Shown: positions 8,082 through 16,291 of the stretch, piece by piece | Layout: every line of letters starts with the position of its first letter | How positions within the stretch are numbered: position 1 is the first letter of the stretch | Assembly: GCF_005885675.1 (NCBI RefSeq) | Contig: NZ_VANR01000002.1 | Coordinates: 248,001-312,000, forward strand | DNA from: Polaribacter aestuariivivens | Lineage (GTDB): Bacteria > Bacteroidota > Bacteroidia > Flavobacteriales > Flavobacteriaceae | DNA: 64,000 nt | Direction: 5' to 3' | Position numbers and translations under genes: made by a program | Notes under the pieces: generated by a model | Seen by the model: the letters and a program-made list of their open reading frames with translations, nothing else | What the model was told of the DNA's origin: nothing | The model's database searches: none

Positions 8082-9449
8082 TTAATCAATCCAAATTGAT
8101 TTTGTATTTACAAATTCACGAATACCATACCCAGAAAGCTCTCTACCATACCCAGAATTTTTAATTCCTCCAAATGGTAATCTTGGGTCAGAAGCTACTA
8201 ATTTATTTACAAAACTATTTCCTGCTTCTAATTGCAAAGCCACTTTTTCACCTCTTTTTGAATTACCAGTAATTACTCCAGAACCCAAACCAAAAGAAGA
8301 GTTGTTTGCCAATTCGATTGCTTCTTCTTCGTTTTTTGCTTTTATAACAGAGGCAACAGGTCCAAATAATTCTTCATCAAAACCGGTCATACCAGCTTTT
8401 AAATCTGCCAAAATTGTTGCAGGATAATATGCACCTTTTCTGTTAGGAATTTTTCCTCCCAAAACTAATTTACCTCCTTGTTTTATGGTTTTTTCTACTT
8501 GTTCGTGCAATTCGTCTCGTAAATCTACTCTTGCCATAGGTCCATAATAAACGTCTTCATTAGTTGGTTCACCCATTTTAGCATCCTTCATTTTTTTGGT
8601 GAAAAGTTTTAAAAAATCATCATAAATATCTTCCAAAACAATAAAACGCTTTGCAGCAATACAAGTTTGTCCGTTATTTTGTAAACGTCCGTAAGTGGCT
8701 AAATCAGTTGCTTTTTCTAAATCTGCATCTTCCAAAATGATATAGGCATCACTTCCTCCTAATTCTAAAACGGTTTTCTTCAAATTTTCTCCCGCAATTT
8801 TTGCCACAGAACGTCCTGCAGGTTCACTTCCTGTCAAAGTAACTGCGACAATATTTTCATCTTCAATAATTTCTTTAATATCCTTAGAGTCTAAATTTAA
8901 ATTGGTAAAAACACCTTGAGGAAAACCTGCTTTTTTAAAAGCATCTTCTAATGCAAAAGCACAACCTTGTACATTTGAAGCGTGCTTTAAAACTCCTGTA
9001 TTACCTGTCATAACTGCTGGTGCTGCAAAACGTATGACTTGGTAAAAAGGAAAATTCCAAGGCATTACAGCCAAAGTAACTCCTAAGGGTTGAAAAGTAA
9101 CATAACTTTTTTGAGCTTCAGTTTCTACAGTTTGGTCTGCTAATAATTCTTCAATATTATCAGCATAATATCTACAAATTTTTGCACATTTTTCTATTTC
9201 TGAACGAGATTGCTTGATTATTTTTCCCATTTCTTGGGTTGTTAATTGTGCGTATTCTTCTACGTTTTCTTCGAAAATTGTTGCTAATTTGTTCATTAAT
9301 TTAGAACGTTCTTCAAAACTTGTTTTTTTCCAAGTTTTATAAGTTTCATTTGCTTTTGCTACTTTTTCTTTTGCTTCTTTTGAAGAAATTCTTTCATAAC
9401 TTTTTATTTCTTCTTCTGTTGCTGGGTTTATAGTTGTTGCCTTTTTCAT
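8082..9449 (-). CDS. NAD(P)-dependent aldehyde dehydrogenase, succinate-semialdehyde dehydrogenase type
   Basis: The 455-residue enzyme belongs to the class resembling Sad/GabD. Catalytic residues are in place: Asn132 in MPWNFPFYQ, Glu229 in LELGGSD and the nucleophile Cys263 in NNGQTCIAAKRF. It lacks the longer N-terminal region of some aldehyde dehydrogenases, which fits the short SSADH group. It oxidises an aldehyde, plausibly succinate semialdehyde, to the acid. It starts 3 nt after the acetolactate synthase stop, so the two form an operon. The pairing suggests handling of 2-oxoacid or aldehyde intermediates; the precise substrate is inference. Confidence 0.88.
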   Translation of the reverse strand: MKKATTINPATEEEIKSYERISSKEAKEKVAKANETYKTWKKTSFEERSKLMNKLATIFEENVEEYAQLTTQEMGKIIKQSRSEIEKCAKICRYYADNIEELLADQTVETEAQKSYVTFQPLGVTLAVMPWNFPFYQVIRFAAPAVMTGNTGVLKHASNVQGCAFALEDAFKKAGFPQGVFTNLNLDSKDIKEIIEDENIVAVTLTGSEPAGRSVAKIAGENLKKTVLELGGSDAYIILEDADLEKATDLATYGRLQNNGQTCIAAKRFIVLEDIYDDFLKLFTKKMKDAKMGEPTNEDVYYGPMARVDLRDELHEQVEKTIKQGGKLVLGGKIPNRKGAYYPATILADLKAGMTGFDEELFGPVASVIKAKNEEEAIELANNSSFGLGSGVITGNSKRGEKVALQLEAGNSFVNKLVASDPRLPFGGIKNSGYGRELSGYGIREFVNTKSIWID

Positions 9450-9452
9450 TTT

Positions 9453-11102
9453 TTATTTTTTTGAGTTTTCACTTAAAAGTACATTTAATATTTCGTGATT
9501 TAAAGAATAATCTACGGCTAAATCTATTACATGAATTCCTTTTAAATCTAATGTTTTGGTTAATGTTTCTTCAAAACCTTTCACAGATGTTGGTCTGTAA
9601 CCAAAAGCACCAAAACTTTCTGCAAGTTTTACAAAATCAGGATTTTTATAATCTAAACCGAACTTTGGAAAGCCTTCTCCTTCTTGTTTCCATTCAATCA
9701 TTCCATAGGCATTATCATTTAAAATAATAATTACCAAATCTAATTCCATACGAATTGCAGTTTCTAATTCTTGAGAGTTCATCATAAAACCACCATCTCC
9801 GTTTATAGAAATTACCTTTTTCTGTGGATTTAGTTTTTTTGCCATCATCGCAGAAGGAAAACCTGCACCCATTGTTGCCAAAGCATTGTCTAAAATCAAG
9901 GTGTTTTGAGCATAAGCAGGGTAATTTCTCGCAAACCAAATTTTATAAATTCCGTTGTCTAACGTTACAATTCCTTCTTCAGGTAAGATATTTCTGGTAA
10001 TTTTTACCAAACGTTGTGGAAGAATAGGAAAACGATTGTCTTCTTCATACTTTGCTAAATGTTTAGAAACACTTTCTTTCACTTTTAAAAAGAAATCAAT
10101 ATCCCATTTTTTAGATTTGTCTTTTAATTGACTTGTTAATTCTTTGATAGTGGTTGCAATATCTCCAATCACATTCAATTGTGGGAAATAAACCTCATTG
10201 ATTTCTGCTGCAAAAAAGTTGATATGAATCACTTTTCTTTCATCATCAGCATTCATTATAAATGGTGGTTTTTCAATAGAATCGTGACCAACATTAATAA
10301 TTAAATCGGCATTATCAATCGTTTCATGAATAAAATCATTGGAAGAAAGTGCAGCTGTACCAATATATAGAGGATTTCTTTCGTCAATAATACCTTTTCC
10401 CATTTGTGTATTGAAAAATGGAATTTGTAACGTATTTACAAAATTACTGAGTGCTTTACAAGCTCTTTTTCTATTTGCACCAGCACCAATGAGTAACAAT
10501 GGTCTTTTTGCTTTAAGAATCATTTCTGTAGCTTTTGCTATAGATTTTTTATTTGCAGAAGGAATTCTCAAATTTTCTACCTCAAAAAAATGAGGGTTTT
10601 TAACTTCCTCTTGTGCTACATCTTCAGGAATTTCTATGTGAACAGCTCCTGGTCTTTCTTCTTGAGAACGTCTAAAAGCTTCCCTTATAATAGCTCCAGA
10701 ATTTTTACCATACGTAATTTGTTTAGTAAATTTCGTGAGTGGCGTCATCATTTCTACCACATCTAAAATCTGAAACTTTCCTTGTTTACTATCTTTAATT
10801 GGCTTTTGCCCTGTTAAAATCACCATTGGCATTGCGCCTAATTGAGCATACGCAGTTGGCGTCATTAAATTTGTAGCACCAGGACCTAATGTAGACATGC
10901 AGACTCCAGGTTTTCCTGTGAGGCGTCCATAAGTTGCTGCCATAAAACCAGCACCTTGTTCATGTCTTGTAATTATAATGTCAATTTTATCGGATTTTCT
11001 AATGGATTCTAAAACGTCTAAATTTTCTTCTCCAGGCAATCCAAAAATATATTCTACACCTTCATTTTCTAATGCTTGAATAATTATATCAGAAGTTTTC
11101 AT
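9453..11102 (-). CDS. Thiamine-diphosphate enzyme, acetolactate synthase large-subunit type (catabolic-like)
   Basis: The 549-residue protein has the three-domain layout of ThDP decarboxylases: a Pyr domain (1-170) with the activating Glu48 in TRHEQGAGFMA, a central domain (190-330), and a PP domain with the metal-ThDP motif GDG at 436-438 through ND at 463-464. No small regulatory subunit is encoded beside it, and there is no ilvC/ilvD neighbourhood, so a catabolic AlsS-like role (two pyruvates to acetolactate) is likelier than branched-chain synthesis. Other ThDP lyases with similar folds cannot be excluded. It is first in an operon with the aldehyde dehydrogenase. Confidence 0.85.
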   Translation of the reverse strand: MKTSDIIIQALENEGVEYIFGLPGEENLDVLESIRKSDKIDIIITRHEQGAGFMAATYGRLTGKPGVCMSTLGPGATNLMTPTAYAQLGAMPMVILTGQKPIKDSKQGKFQILDVVEMMTPLTKFTKQITYGKNSGAIIREAFRRSQEERPGAVHIEIPEDVAQEEVKNPHFFEVENLRIPSANKKSIAKATEMILKAKRPLLLIGAGANRKRACKALSNFVNTLQIPFFNTQMGKGIIDERNPLYIGTAALSSNDFIHETIDNADLIINVGHDSIEKPPFIMNADDERKVIHINFFAAEINEVYFPQLNVIGDIATTIKELTSQLKDKSKKWDIDFFLKVKESVSKHLAKYEEDNRFPILPQRLVKITRNILPEEGIVTLDNGIYKIWFARNYPAYAQNTLILDNALATMGAGFPSAMMAKKLNPQKKVISINGDGGFMMNSQELETAIRMELDLVIIILNDNAYGMIEWKQEGEGFPKFGLDYKNPDFVKLAESFGAFGYRPTSVKGFEETLTKTLDLKGIHVIDLAVDYSLNHEILNVLLSENSKK

Positions 11103-11330
11103 TTTTCTTTTAGCTTTTTTTTTACAGATTTATTTCTGTCAAATTGCCCTCTAAATTAAGAATAAATAATCTGTAAATTTTTATCATCAACCATAAAAAA
11201 CTGTTAATTTTAAAGGGATTATGTTATAAAATGTTAATTTATGGAATGAGTTCAAATTGATTTCATACGAGCCAAAAAACACCTTTTTTAATTTCTAATT
11301 TCGTGAAAATTCATAAAATTAAAATAATAG

Positions 11331-12386
11331 ATGTCAGAAAAAATAAAAGCATATGGAACAGAAGCTGCAGACAAAGATTTACAGCAAATGGAAATCGAAA
11401 GAAGAGCAATATTAAAGAATGATGTAAAAATTGATATTTTATATTGTGGAGTTTGTCATAGTGATATACACGCAGCAAAAAATGATTGGGGAAATGCAAA
11501 CTATCCATTAGTTCCAGGTCATGAAATTATTGGAAAAGTAATTGAGGTTGGTGCTGACGTTAAAAATTATAAAAAAGGAGATTTAGTTGGAGTAGGATGT
11601 ATGGTAGATTCCTGTAAAGAATGTTCTGCTTGTGAAGACGATTTAGAACAATTCTGTGAAAAAGGAATGGTAGGAACTTACAATGGAAAAGACAAACATT
11701 CTAGAAATAGAACTTTTGGAGGATATTCAACATCCATTGTTGTAAGAGAAGAATTTGTACTAAAAGTTCCTACAAACTTAGATACAAAAGCAGTTGCACC
11801 ATTATTGTGCGCAGGAATTACTACATATTCACCTTTAAATCATTGGAAAATTAAAAAAGGAGATAAAGTTGGTATTATTGGTTTGGGTGGTCTTGGTCAC
11901 ATGGGAATTAAATTTGCCAGTGCAATGGGTGCTGAAACGTATATGATAACAACTTCCGAAGAAAAATCAGCAGATGCTAAAAAATTAGGAGCAGATGACG
12001 TTATTATTTCAAAAAATAAAGATGAAATGAAAAAACATACAGGAAGTTTTGATTTTCTGCTAAATACTGTTCCCGTAAAACACGATATCAATCCGTATTT
12101 ACAAATTTTAAAGAGAGATTCCACCATGGTTATGGTTGGCGCAATTGAGCCTTTAGAACCTATGAATGGTGGAAATTTAATTATGGGAAGAAAAAGAGTT
12201 GCAGGATCTTTAATTGGCGGAATTAAAGAAACGCAAGAAATGTTAGATTTTTGTGGAGAACACAATATTACTTCAGAAATTGAAATGATTGATATGCAAG
12301 ATATCAACAAAGCGTTTGAAAGAGTTACCAATAATGATGTCAAATATCGCTTTGTAATTGATATGAAAACATTAAAAGAAGCATAA
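11331..12386 (+). CDS. Zinc-dependent NAD(P) alcohol dehydrogenase, cinnamyl-alcohol-dehydrogenase family
   Basis: The 351-residue medium-chain dehydrogenase carries catalytic zinc ligands in LYCGVCHSDIH (Cys39) and VPGHEIIGKV (His64). The structural-zinc Cys cluster is CKECSACEDDLEQFC. The Rossmann motif is GIIGLGGLGHMGIKFA. CGVCHSDIH plus GLGGLGH is typical of the CAD/YahK group, which reduces aldehydes with NADPH. It heads a rightward run with an old yellow enzyme (36 nt gap) and a peroxiredoxin-like gene (10 nt gap), suggesting joint detoxification of reactive carbonyls. The initial residues are atypical but no better start is seen. Confidence 0.92.
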   Translation: MSEKIKAYGTEAADKDLQQMEIERRAILKNDVKIDILYCGVCHSDIHAAKNDWGNANYPLVPGHEIIGKVIEVGADVKNYKKGDLVGVGCMVDSCKECSACEDDLEQFCEKGMVGTYNGKDKHSRNRTFGGYSTSIVVREEFVLKVPTNLDTKAVAPLLCAGITTYSPLNHWKIKKGDKVGIIGLGGLGHMGIKFASAMGAETYMITTSEEKSADAKKLGADDVIISKNKDEMKKHTGSFDFLLNTVPVKHDINPYLQILKRDSTMVMVGAIEPLEPMNGGNLIMGRKRVAGSLIGGIKETQEMLDFCGEHNITSEIEMIDMQDINKAFERVTNNDVKYRFVIDMKTLKEA

Positions 12387-12421
12387 AAAATAGATAGAAA
12401 GATTAATTAAAAGAAAAGAAG

Positions 12422-13540
12422 ATGAAAACACAACATTTATTACATCCATTTAATAATATAGATAACTTACCCTTAAAAAACAGAGTTGTAATGGCTCCTA
12501 TGACAAGAAGTCGTGCAGATAATAAAGGAAACGTACCAACAAACGAATTGCATGGTTTGTATTATGAACAAAGAGCATCAGCAGGATTAATTATTACTGA
12601 AGGCTCACAAGTTTCTAAACAAGCTGTTGGTTATATAAACACACCTGGTATTTATTCAAAAGAACAAGTTGAAGGTTGGAAAAAAGTTACAGAAAGGGTA
12701 CACAATGAAGGTGGAAAAATATTTATTCAACTGTGGCATGTAGGAAGAATTTCTCATCCAGATTTTCATAATGGAGAATTGCCTTTAGCACCATCTGCAA
12801 TTAATGCAAATGAAGAAGTATACACACCTGAAGGTCAGAAAAAAACAGTAACTCCTAAAGAAATGACCAAAGAAGATATTCAACAAACCATACAAGATTT
12901 TAAAAATGCTGCACAAAATGCAATAGAAGCAGGTTTTGATGGTGTTGAAATACATTCTTCAAACGGATATTTATTTCATCAATTTTTTAACAAAACTTCC
13001 AACAAAAGAACAGACGAATATGGAGGAAGCAAAGAAAACAGAGCGCGTTTCTTTTTTGAAGTGTTAGAAGCAATTAAAGAAGTAATACCTGAACAAAAAA
13101 TTGGTGCACGCTTCAATCCGTCATTACATGGTACTTTCGGAATGGAAATGGACGAAGAAACCATACCTACTTTTGAATACATCATTGAAAAATTAAACGA
13201 CTATAACTTAGCATACATCCATCTATCAGAACCTTTTACAGATGTTTCTGATGTTCCTTTTGCCGTCGAAAATATTGCAGAACATTTTAGACCGATTTAC
13301 AACGGAACCTTAATGATTAATGCTGGTTTTGACCAAAAGTCTGGAAATAAAATAATTGAAGAAGGAAATGCAGATTTAGTTGCCTTTGGAAAGCTATATA
13401 TATCTAATCCAGATTTGGTAGAGCGTTTTGAGAAAAATCAAGAATTGGCAGACTGGGATCAAGAAACTTTTTACGTTCCAGGAAAAAAAGGATATACAGA
13501 TTATCCTAAGTTAAAAGTAAATACATTAGAAAAAATTTAA
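12422..13540 (+). CDS. Old yellow enzyme-type alkene reductase (NemA-like)
   Basis: This 372-residue FMN-dependent TIM barrel reduces activated C=C bonds and nitro compounds with NAD(P)H. Visible family signatures are the N-terminal NRVVMAPMTRSRA, the FIQLWHVGRISHP block, the substrate-binding GFDGVEIHSSNGYLFHQF, the NKRTDEYGGS loop and the C-terminal phosphate site ADLVAFGKLYISNPDLVER. Length is normal. It sits between an alcohol dehydrogenase and a peroxiredoxin-like gene on the same strand, with short gaps, consistent with a reactive-electrophile or oxidative stress operon. Confidence 0.95.
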   Translation: MKTQHLLHPFNNIDNLPLKNRVVMAPMTRSRADNKGNVPTNELHGLYYEQRASAGLIITEGSQVSKQAVGYINTPGIYSKEQVEGWKKVTERVHNEGGKIFIQLWHVGRISHPDFHNGELPLAPSAINANEEVYTPEGQKKTVTPKEMTKEDIQQTIQDFKNAAQNAIEAGFDGVEIHSSNGYLFHQFFNKTSNKRTDEYGGSKENRARFFFEVLEAIKEVIPEQKIGARFNPSLHGTFGMEMDEETIPTFEYIIEKLNDYNLAYIHLSEPFTDVSDVPFAVENIAEHFRPIYNGTLMINAGFDQKSGNKIIEEGNADLVAFGKLYISNPDLVERFEKNQELADWDQETFYVPGKKGYTDYPKLKVNTLEKI

Positions 13541-13549
13541 AATAAAAAG

Positions 13550-14056
13550 ATGATTAAACCAAGAGAAAAAGCACCGAATTTAGAAATTAATTTGGTAAAC
13601 GATACAAAGTGGAGTTTGCATGATCAAACTCCAGAAAATTTTACAATGATTGTTTTTTACCGAGGAAAACACTGTCCTGTTTGTAAAAAACAATTAGAGG
13701 AACTTAAAAATAAAATGAGTGACTTTACAGAAAGAGGCGTAAACTTAATTGCGATAAGTTCAGATACTGAAGAAATAGCGAAAGAAACTTACAATGAGTG
13801 GAATATAGAAGGTATTCCTGTAGGATATAATTTCTCTATAGATGAAGCTAGAAAATGGGGTTTATTTATTTCTGAAGGAATTAAAAAGGAACCTAAACAT
13901 TTTACAGAACCAGGGTTGTTTTTAATTCATAAAGATGGCACTGTGTATTGGGAATCAATACAATCAATGCCATTTGGAAGATCTCCATTAAAAGAAGTTT
14001 TAAGTGGAATTGACTATATTTTAAAAGAAGGATATCCTGCAAGAGGAGAAGCATAA
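13550..14056 (+). CDS. AhpC/TSA peroxiredoxin-like protein
   Basis: The 168-residue thioredoxin-fold protein carries YRGKHCPVCKKQLEEL, where the Cys-Pro-Val-Cys pair takes the place of the peroxidatic Cys region, so it belongs to the 'peroxiredoxin-like' group with a CxxC rather than a classical AhpC. The strand FTMIVFYRG precedes the motif and a C-terminal LFLIHKDGTVYW contributes the fold's final strands. It probably acts as a thiol peroxidase or reductase in the cytoplasm; no signal peptide is seen. It is 10 nt after the alkene reductase and 24 nt before the hibernation factor gene. Confidence 0.88.
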   Translation: MIKPREKAPNLEINLVNDTKWSLHDQTPENFTMIVFYRGKHCPVCKKQLEELKNKMSDFTERGVNLIAISSDTEEIAKETYNEWNIEGIPVGYNFSIDEARKWGLFISEGIKKEPKHFTEPGLFLIHKDGTVYWESIQSMPFGRSPLKEVLSGIDYILKEGYPARGEA

Positions 14057-14079
14057 AATAATAAATAACTTAAAAAAAC

Positions 14080-14388
14080 ATGAAAATGAATATAAATTTT
14101 GAATATCATGATGTTACAGCAAGTGATGCTTTAGAGCAATTTGCTACAGAAAAATTAAACGATTTACATCAAAAATACGACATGATTATTAGAGCTGACG
14201 TGTTTTTTAAAACAGAAAATACAACTTCTGATGAAACAGGTATGATTTGTAACATACGTTTAAGCGTTCCTGGACCAAGGTTGTTTGCAGAAGCAAATCA
14301 CGACAATTTTAGAAGTGCTGTACAAGAATCTGTAAGTGATTTGGAAAAACAATTACGAAAGAAAAAAGAAAAAATGATGAATTATTAA
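14080..14388 (+). CDS. Short ribosome hibernation-promoting factor (HPF/RaiA family)
   Basis: The 102-residue protein has the beta-alpha-beta-beta-beta-alpha order of the S30AE domain: INFEYHDVTASDALEQFATEKL, then strands through ADVFFKTENTT and CNIRLSVPGPRLFAEANHDN, and a final basic helix ending LEKQLRKKKEKM. Proteins of this family bind the 30S decoding region and block translation in stress or stationary phase. The absence of a long C-terminal dimerisation domain marks it as the short form. Initiation may be at 14080 or at the second Met (14086). It closes the redox operon and is followed by a strong terminator. Confidence 0.85.
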   Translation: MKMNINFEYHDVTASDALEQFATEKLNDLHQKYDMIIRADVFFKTENTTSDETGMICNIRLSVPGPRLFAEANHDNFRSAVQESVSDLEKQLRKKKEKMMNY

Positions 14389-14410
14389 TTCATATTTTAA
14401 TAGAACACCA

Positions 14411-14439
14411 AAAATCCCTCTAAATTAGAGGGATTTTTA
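14411..14439 (+). terminator. Intrinsic terminator after the HPF gene
   Basis: AATCCCTCTAA (14413-14423) pairs with TTAGAGGGATT (14425-14435), flanked by A's and followed by T's. Confidence 0.92.
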
Positions 14440-14491
14440 TTAGTTTCAAAATAAGTTTATCTAATAAATTGAAAATAAATCAATTAAAAGG

Positions 14492-14521
14492 TTGTAAATC
14501 TAAAATATGGGGTCACCTTTG
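14492..14521 (+). promoter_or_regulatory. Putative promoter of the cold-shock gene
   Basis: TTG at 14492-14494 is separated by 19 nt from CACCTTTG (14514-14521). The spacing is exactly that of Bacteroidota sigma promoters (TTG-N19-TAnnTTTG), and the second box matches except for its first base. The leader to the ATG at 14549 would be about 20 nt. Confidence 0.45.
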
Positions 14522-14548
14522 TGAATTAATTAATTTAATAACAATATT

Positions 14549-14740
14549 ATGAATACAGGTACAGTAAAATTTTTCAATGAAACTAAAGGTTTTGGATTTA
14601 TCACTGAAGAAGGAGTTGAAAAAGATCATTTTGTACACATTTCTGGTTTAGTAGACGAGATTCGTGAAGGAGACAAAGTAGAATTTGATTTACAAGAAGG
14701 TAACAAAGGTTTAAACGCAGTAAACGTAAAAGTTATCTAA
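14549..14740 (+). CDS. Cold-shock protein, CspA family (63 aa)
   Basis: A complete single cold-shock domain. RNP1 is KGFGFIT and RNP2 is HFVHISG, the two aromatic-rich strands that bind single-stranded nucleic acid. It would act as an RNA chaperone in the cytoplasm. It is flanked by terminators on both sides, so it is monocistronic, and it sits just upstream of a DEAD-box helicase gene, a common functional pairing in RNA unwinding. A longer paralogue with the same domain at its C-terminus is encoded at 63371-63823. Confidence 0.95.
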   Translation: MNTGTVKFFNETKGFGFITEEGVEKDHFVHISGLVDEIREGDKVEFDLQEGNKGLNAVNVKVI

Positions 14741-14763
14741 TAACATATACTTTCAAGTTTAAA

Positions 14764-14790
14764 AAAAACTCATCAATTTTTGATGAGTTT
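14764..14790 (+). terminator. Intrinsic terminator after the cold-shock gene
   Basis: AAAACTCATCAA and TTGATGAGTTTT form a perfect 12-bp stem around TTT, continued by a run of T's. Confidence 0.93.
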
Positions 14791-14848
14791 TTTTTATGCA
14801 TTTGTTTAAAATGAAGTAAAGAAAAAACAATATCAATAAAAGTGTAAC

Positions 14849-14856
14849 TATCTTTG
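14849..14856 (+). promoter_or_regulatory. -7 box of the first DEAD-box helicase gene
   Basis: TATCTTTG matches TAnnTTTG; the predicted leader is about 10 nt before ATG 14873. No TTG at the -33 spacing. Confidence 0.55.
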
Positions 14857-14872
14857 CACAAAATTATTTTAC

Positions 14873-16216
14873 ATGTCAAAATCATTTTCCGATTTAGGAA
14901 TCCATCAGCAATTACAACAAAGTTTAACGGATTTACAAATTTCTGTACCTACAGATATTCAACAAAAAGTAATTCCTGTTGTTTTAAATCAGAAAGTAGA
15001 TGTTGTTGCAATGGCAAAAACAGGAACAGGTAAAACTGCTGCTTTTGGGTTGCCTTTATTGCAATTAATTGATACAAAAAATGAAAATATTCAAGCAGTT
15101 ATTTTAGCACCAACAAGAGAGTTAGGGCAACAAATTCATAGTAATTTAGAAGCTTTTTCAAAACACAGTCCAGATATTTCTATCGCTGTTGTTTGTGGAG
15201 GAATTCCCATAAAACCACAAATAGATCGTTTAAAAGAAAAAACGCATATTGTAGTGGCAACTCCAGGACGTTTGGCAGATTTAGTGAAACGTGAAGCCAT
15301 CAACATAAAAAACATTTCATACTTTATTTTAGATGAAGCAGATGAAATGGTAAATGCTTTAAAAGAAGGTTTAGACGCGATTATTGCAGAAATTCCGAAG
15401 AATAGAAGAACTTTCTTATTTACAGCAACAATGCCTGGTGCTATAAGACAATTGGTAAATAACTACATGTCTAAAGAAGTGGTTACAATTGAAGCGGATA
15501 TGAAAACTGTTGGTCATCAAGGAATTGACCACCAATATGTAGTAGTAGAACCGATTGAGAAACTGGAAGTTTTATTACATTTCTTAAATTCTAAAGAAGG
15601 GCAAAGAGGAATTATTTTCTGTAAAACAAAAGCGGCTGTTAATAAATTAGCGAAAAAATTAGCGATTAATAAATTCTCATCTGGCGCAATTCATGGAAGT
15701 TTAACCCAAGGAATTCGAGACAGAATTATGGGACAATTTAGAGAAGGACACATAGATATTTTAGTGGCAACAGATTTGGCTGCAAGAGGAATTGATATAA
15801 AAGAAATTTCTTATGTAGTAAATTATCATTTACCAGATACGTATGATGCGTATGTGCACAGAAGTGGAAGAACAGCAAGAGCAGGAGCAAAGGGACTATC
15901 TTTAACCATTTTACAACAAGAAGAAGTGGTAGATATTGCAGATTTTGAAAAGGAATTAGGTATTTCATTTTCAAGATATGAAAAGGCAGATGCACAAAGT
16001 ATTGAAGAAAATAATGGTTTGTTGTGGGCGAAAAAAATATTTAAAACAAAACCGAATAAAACAGTTTCGGAAGATTTTAAATCTCAAATAAAAACTATTT
16101 TTCATCATTTAACAAAAGATGAATTGGTAGATAAAATTTTGGCGAATTATTTAGCTCAAAATGCTTCAAATACACCAAAAACAGTAGAAGTTAAAAAGAA
16201 GAAGAAAAGAAAATAA
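14873..16216 (+). CDS. DEAD-box ATP-dependent RNA helicase
   Basis: All core motifs are present in order: a Q-motif region (SFSDLG...PTDIQQK), motif I AKTGTGKT, Ia PTRELGQQ, Ib TPGRL, II DEAD, III TAT (in FTATMP, a common variant of SAT), IV GIIFCKT, V ATDLAARGIDI and VI HRSGRTARAG. The 447-residue product ends in a short extension rich in Lys (VEVKKKKKRK), likely for RNA binding, as in RhlE/DeaD-type helicases of Bacteroidota. It would unwind structured RNA in ribosome assembly or cold adaptation. It has its own -7 box and is followed by a 75-nt spacer. Confidence 0.95.
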   Translation: MSKSFSDLGIHQQLQQSLTDLQISVPTDIQQKVIPVVLNQKVDVVAMAKTGTGKTAAFGLPLLQLIDTKNENIQAVILAPTRELGQQIHSNLEAFSKHSPDISIAVVCGGIPIKPQIDRLKEKTHIVVATPGRLADLVKREAINIKNISYFILDEADEMVNALKEGLDAIIAEIPKNRRTFLFTATMPGAIRQLVNNYMSKEVVTIEADMKTVGHQGIDHQYVVVEPIEKLEVLLHFLNSKEGQRGIIFCKTKAAVNKLAKKLAINKFSSGAIHGSLTQGIRDRIMGQFREGHIDILVATDLAARGIDIKEISYVVNYHLPDTYDAYVHRSGRTARAGAKGLSLTILQQEEVVDIADFEKELGISFSRYEKADAQSIEENNGLLWAKKIFKTKPNKTVSEDFKSQIKTIFHHLTKDELVDKILANYLAQNASNTPKTVEVKKKKKRK

Positions 16217-16225
16217 TTTTCTAAA

Positions 16226-16250
16226 TGTCAGTTTGAACGCAGTCGAGAAC
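16226..16250 (+). repeat. Half copy of the palindromic repeat seen in hisA
   Basis: TGTCAGTTTGAACGCAGTCG and the following AGAAC match the left arm found at 720-738 in hisA (identical CGCAGTCGAGAACTAAT apart from nearby changes). No right arm follows. It lies in the short spacer behind the helicase gene. Confidence 0.65.
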
Positions 16251-16291
16251 TAATTTAGAAACTTAAATAATATAACAATCTCATCATCAAT

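Noticed and set aside
9434-9939. Frames opposite or overlapping the acetolactate synthase gene
   Set aside because: Shadow frames without motifs or promoters.
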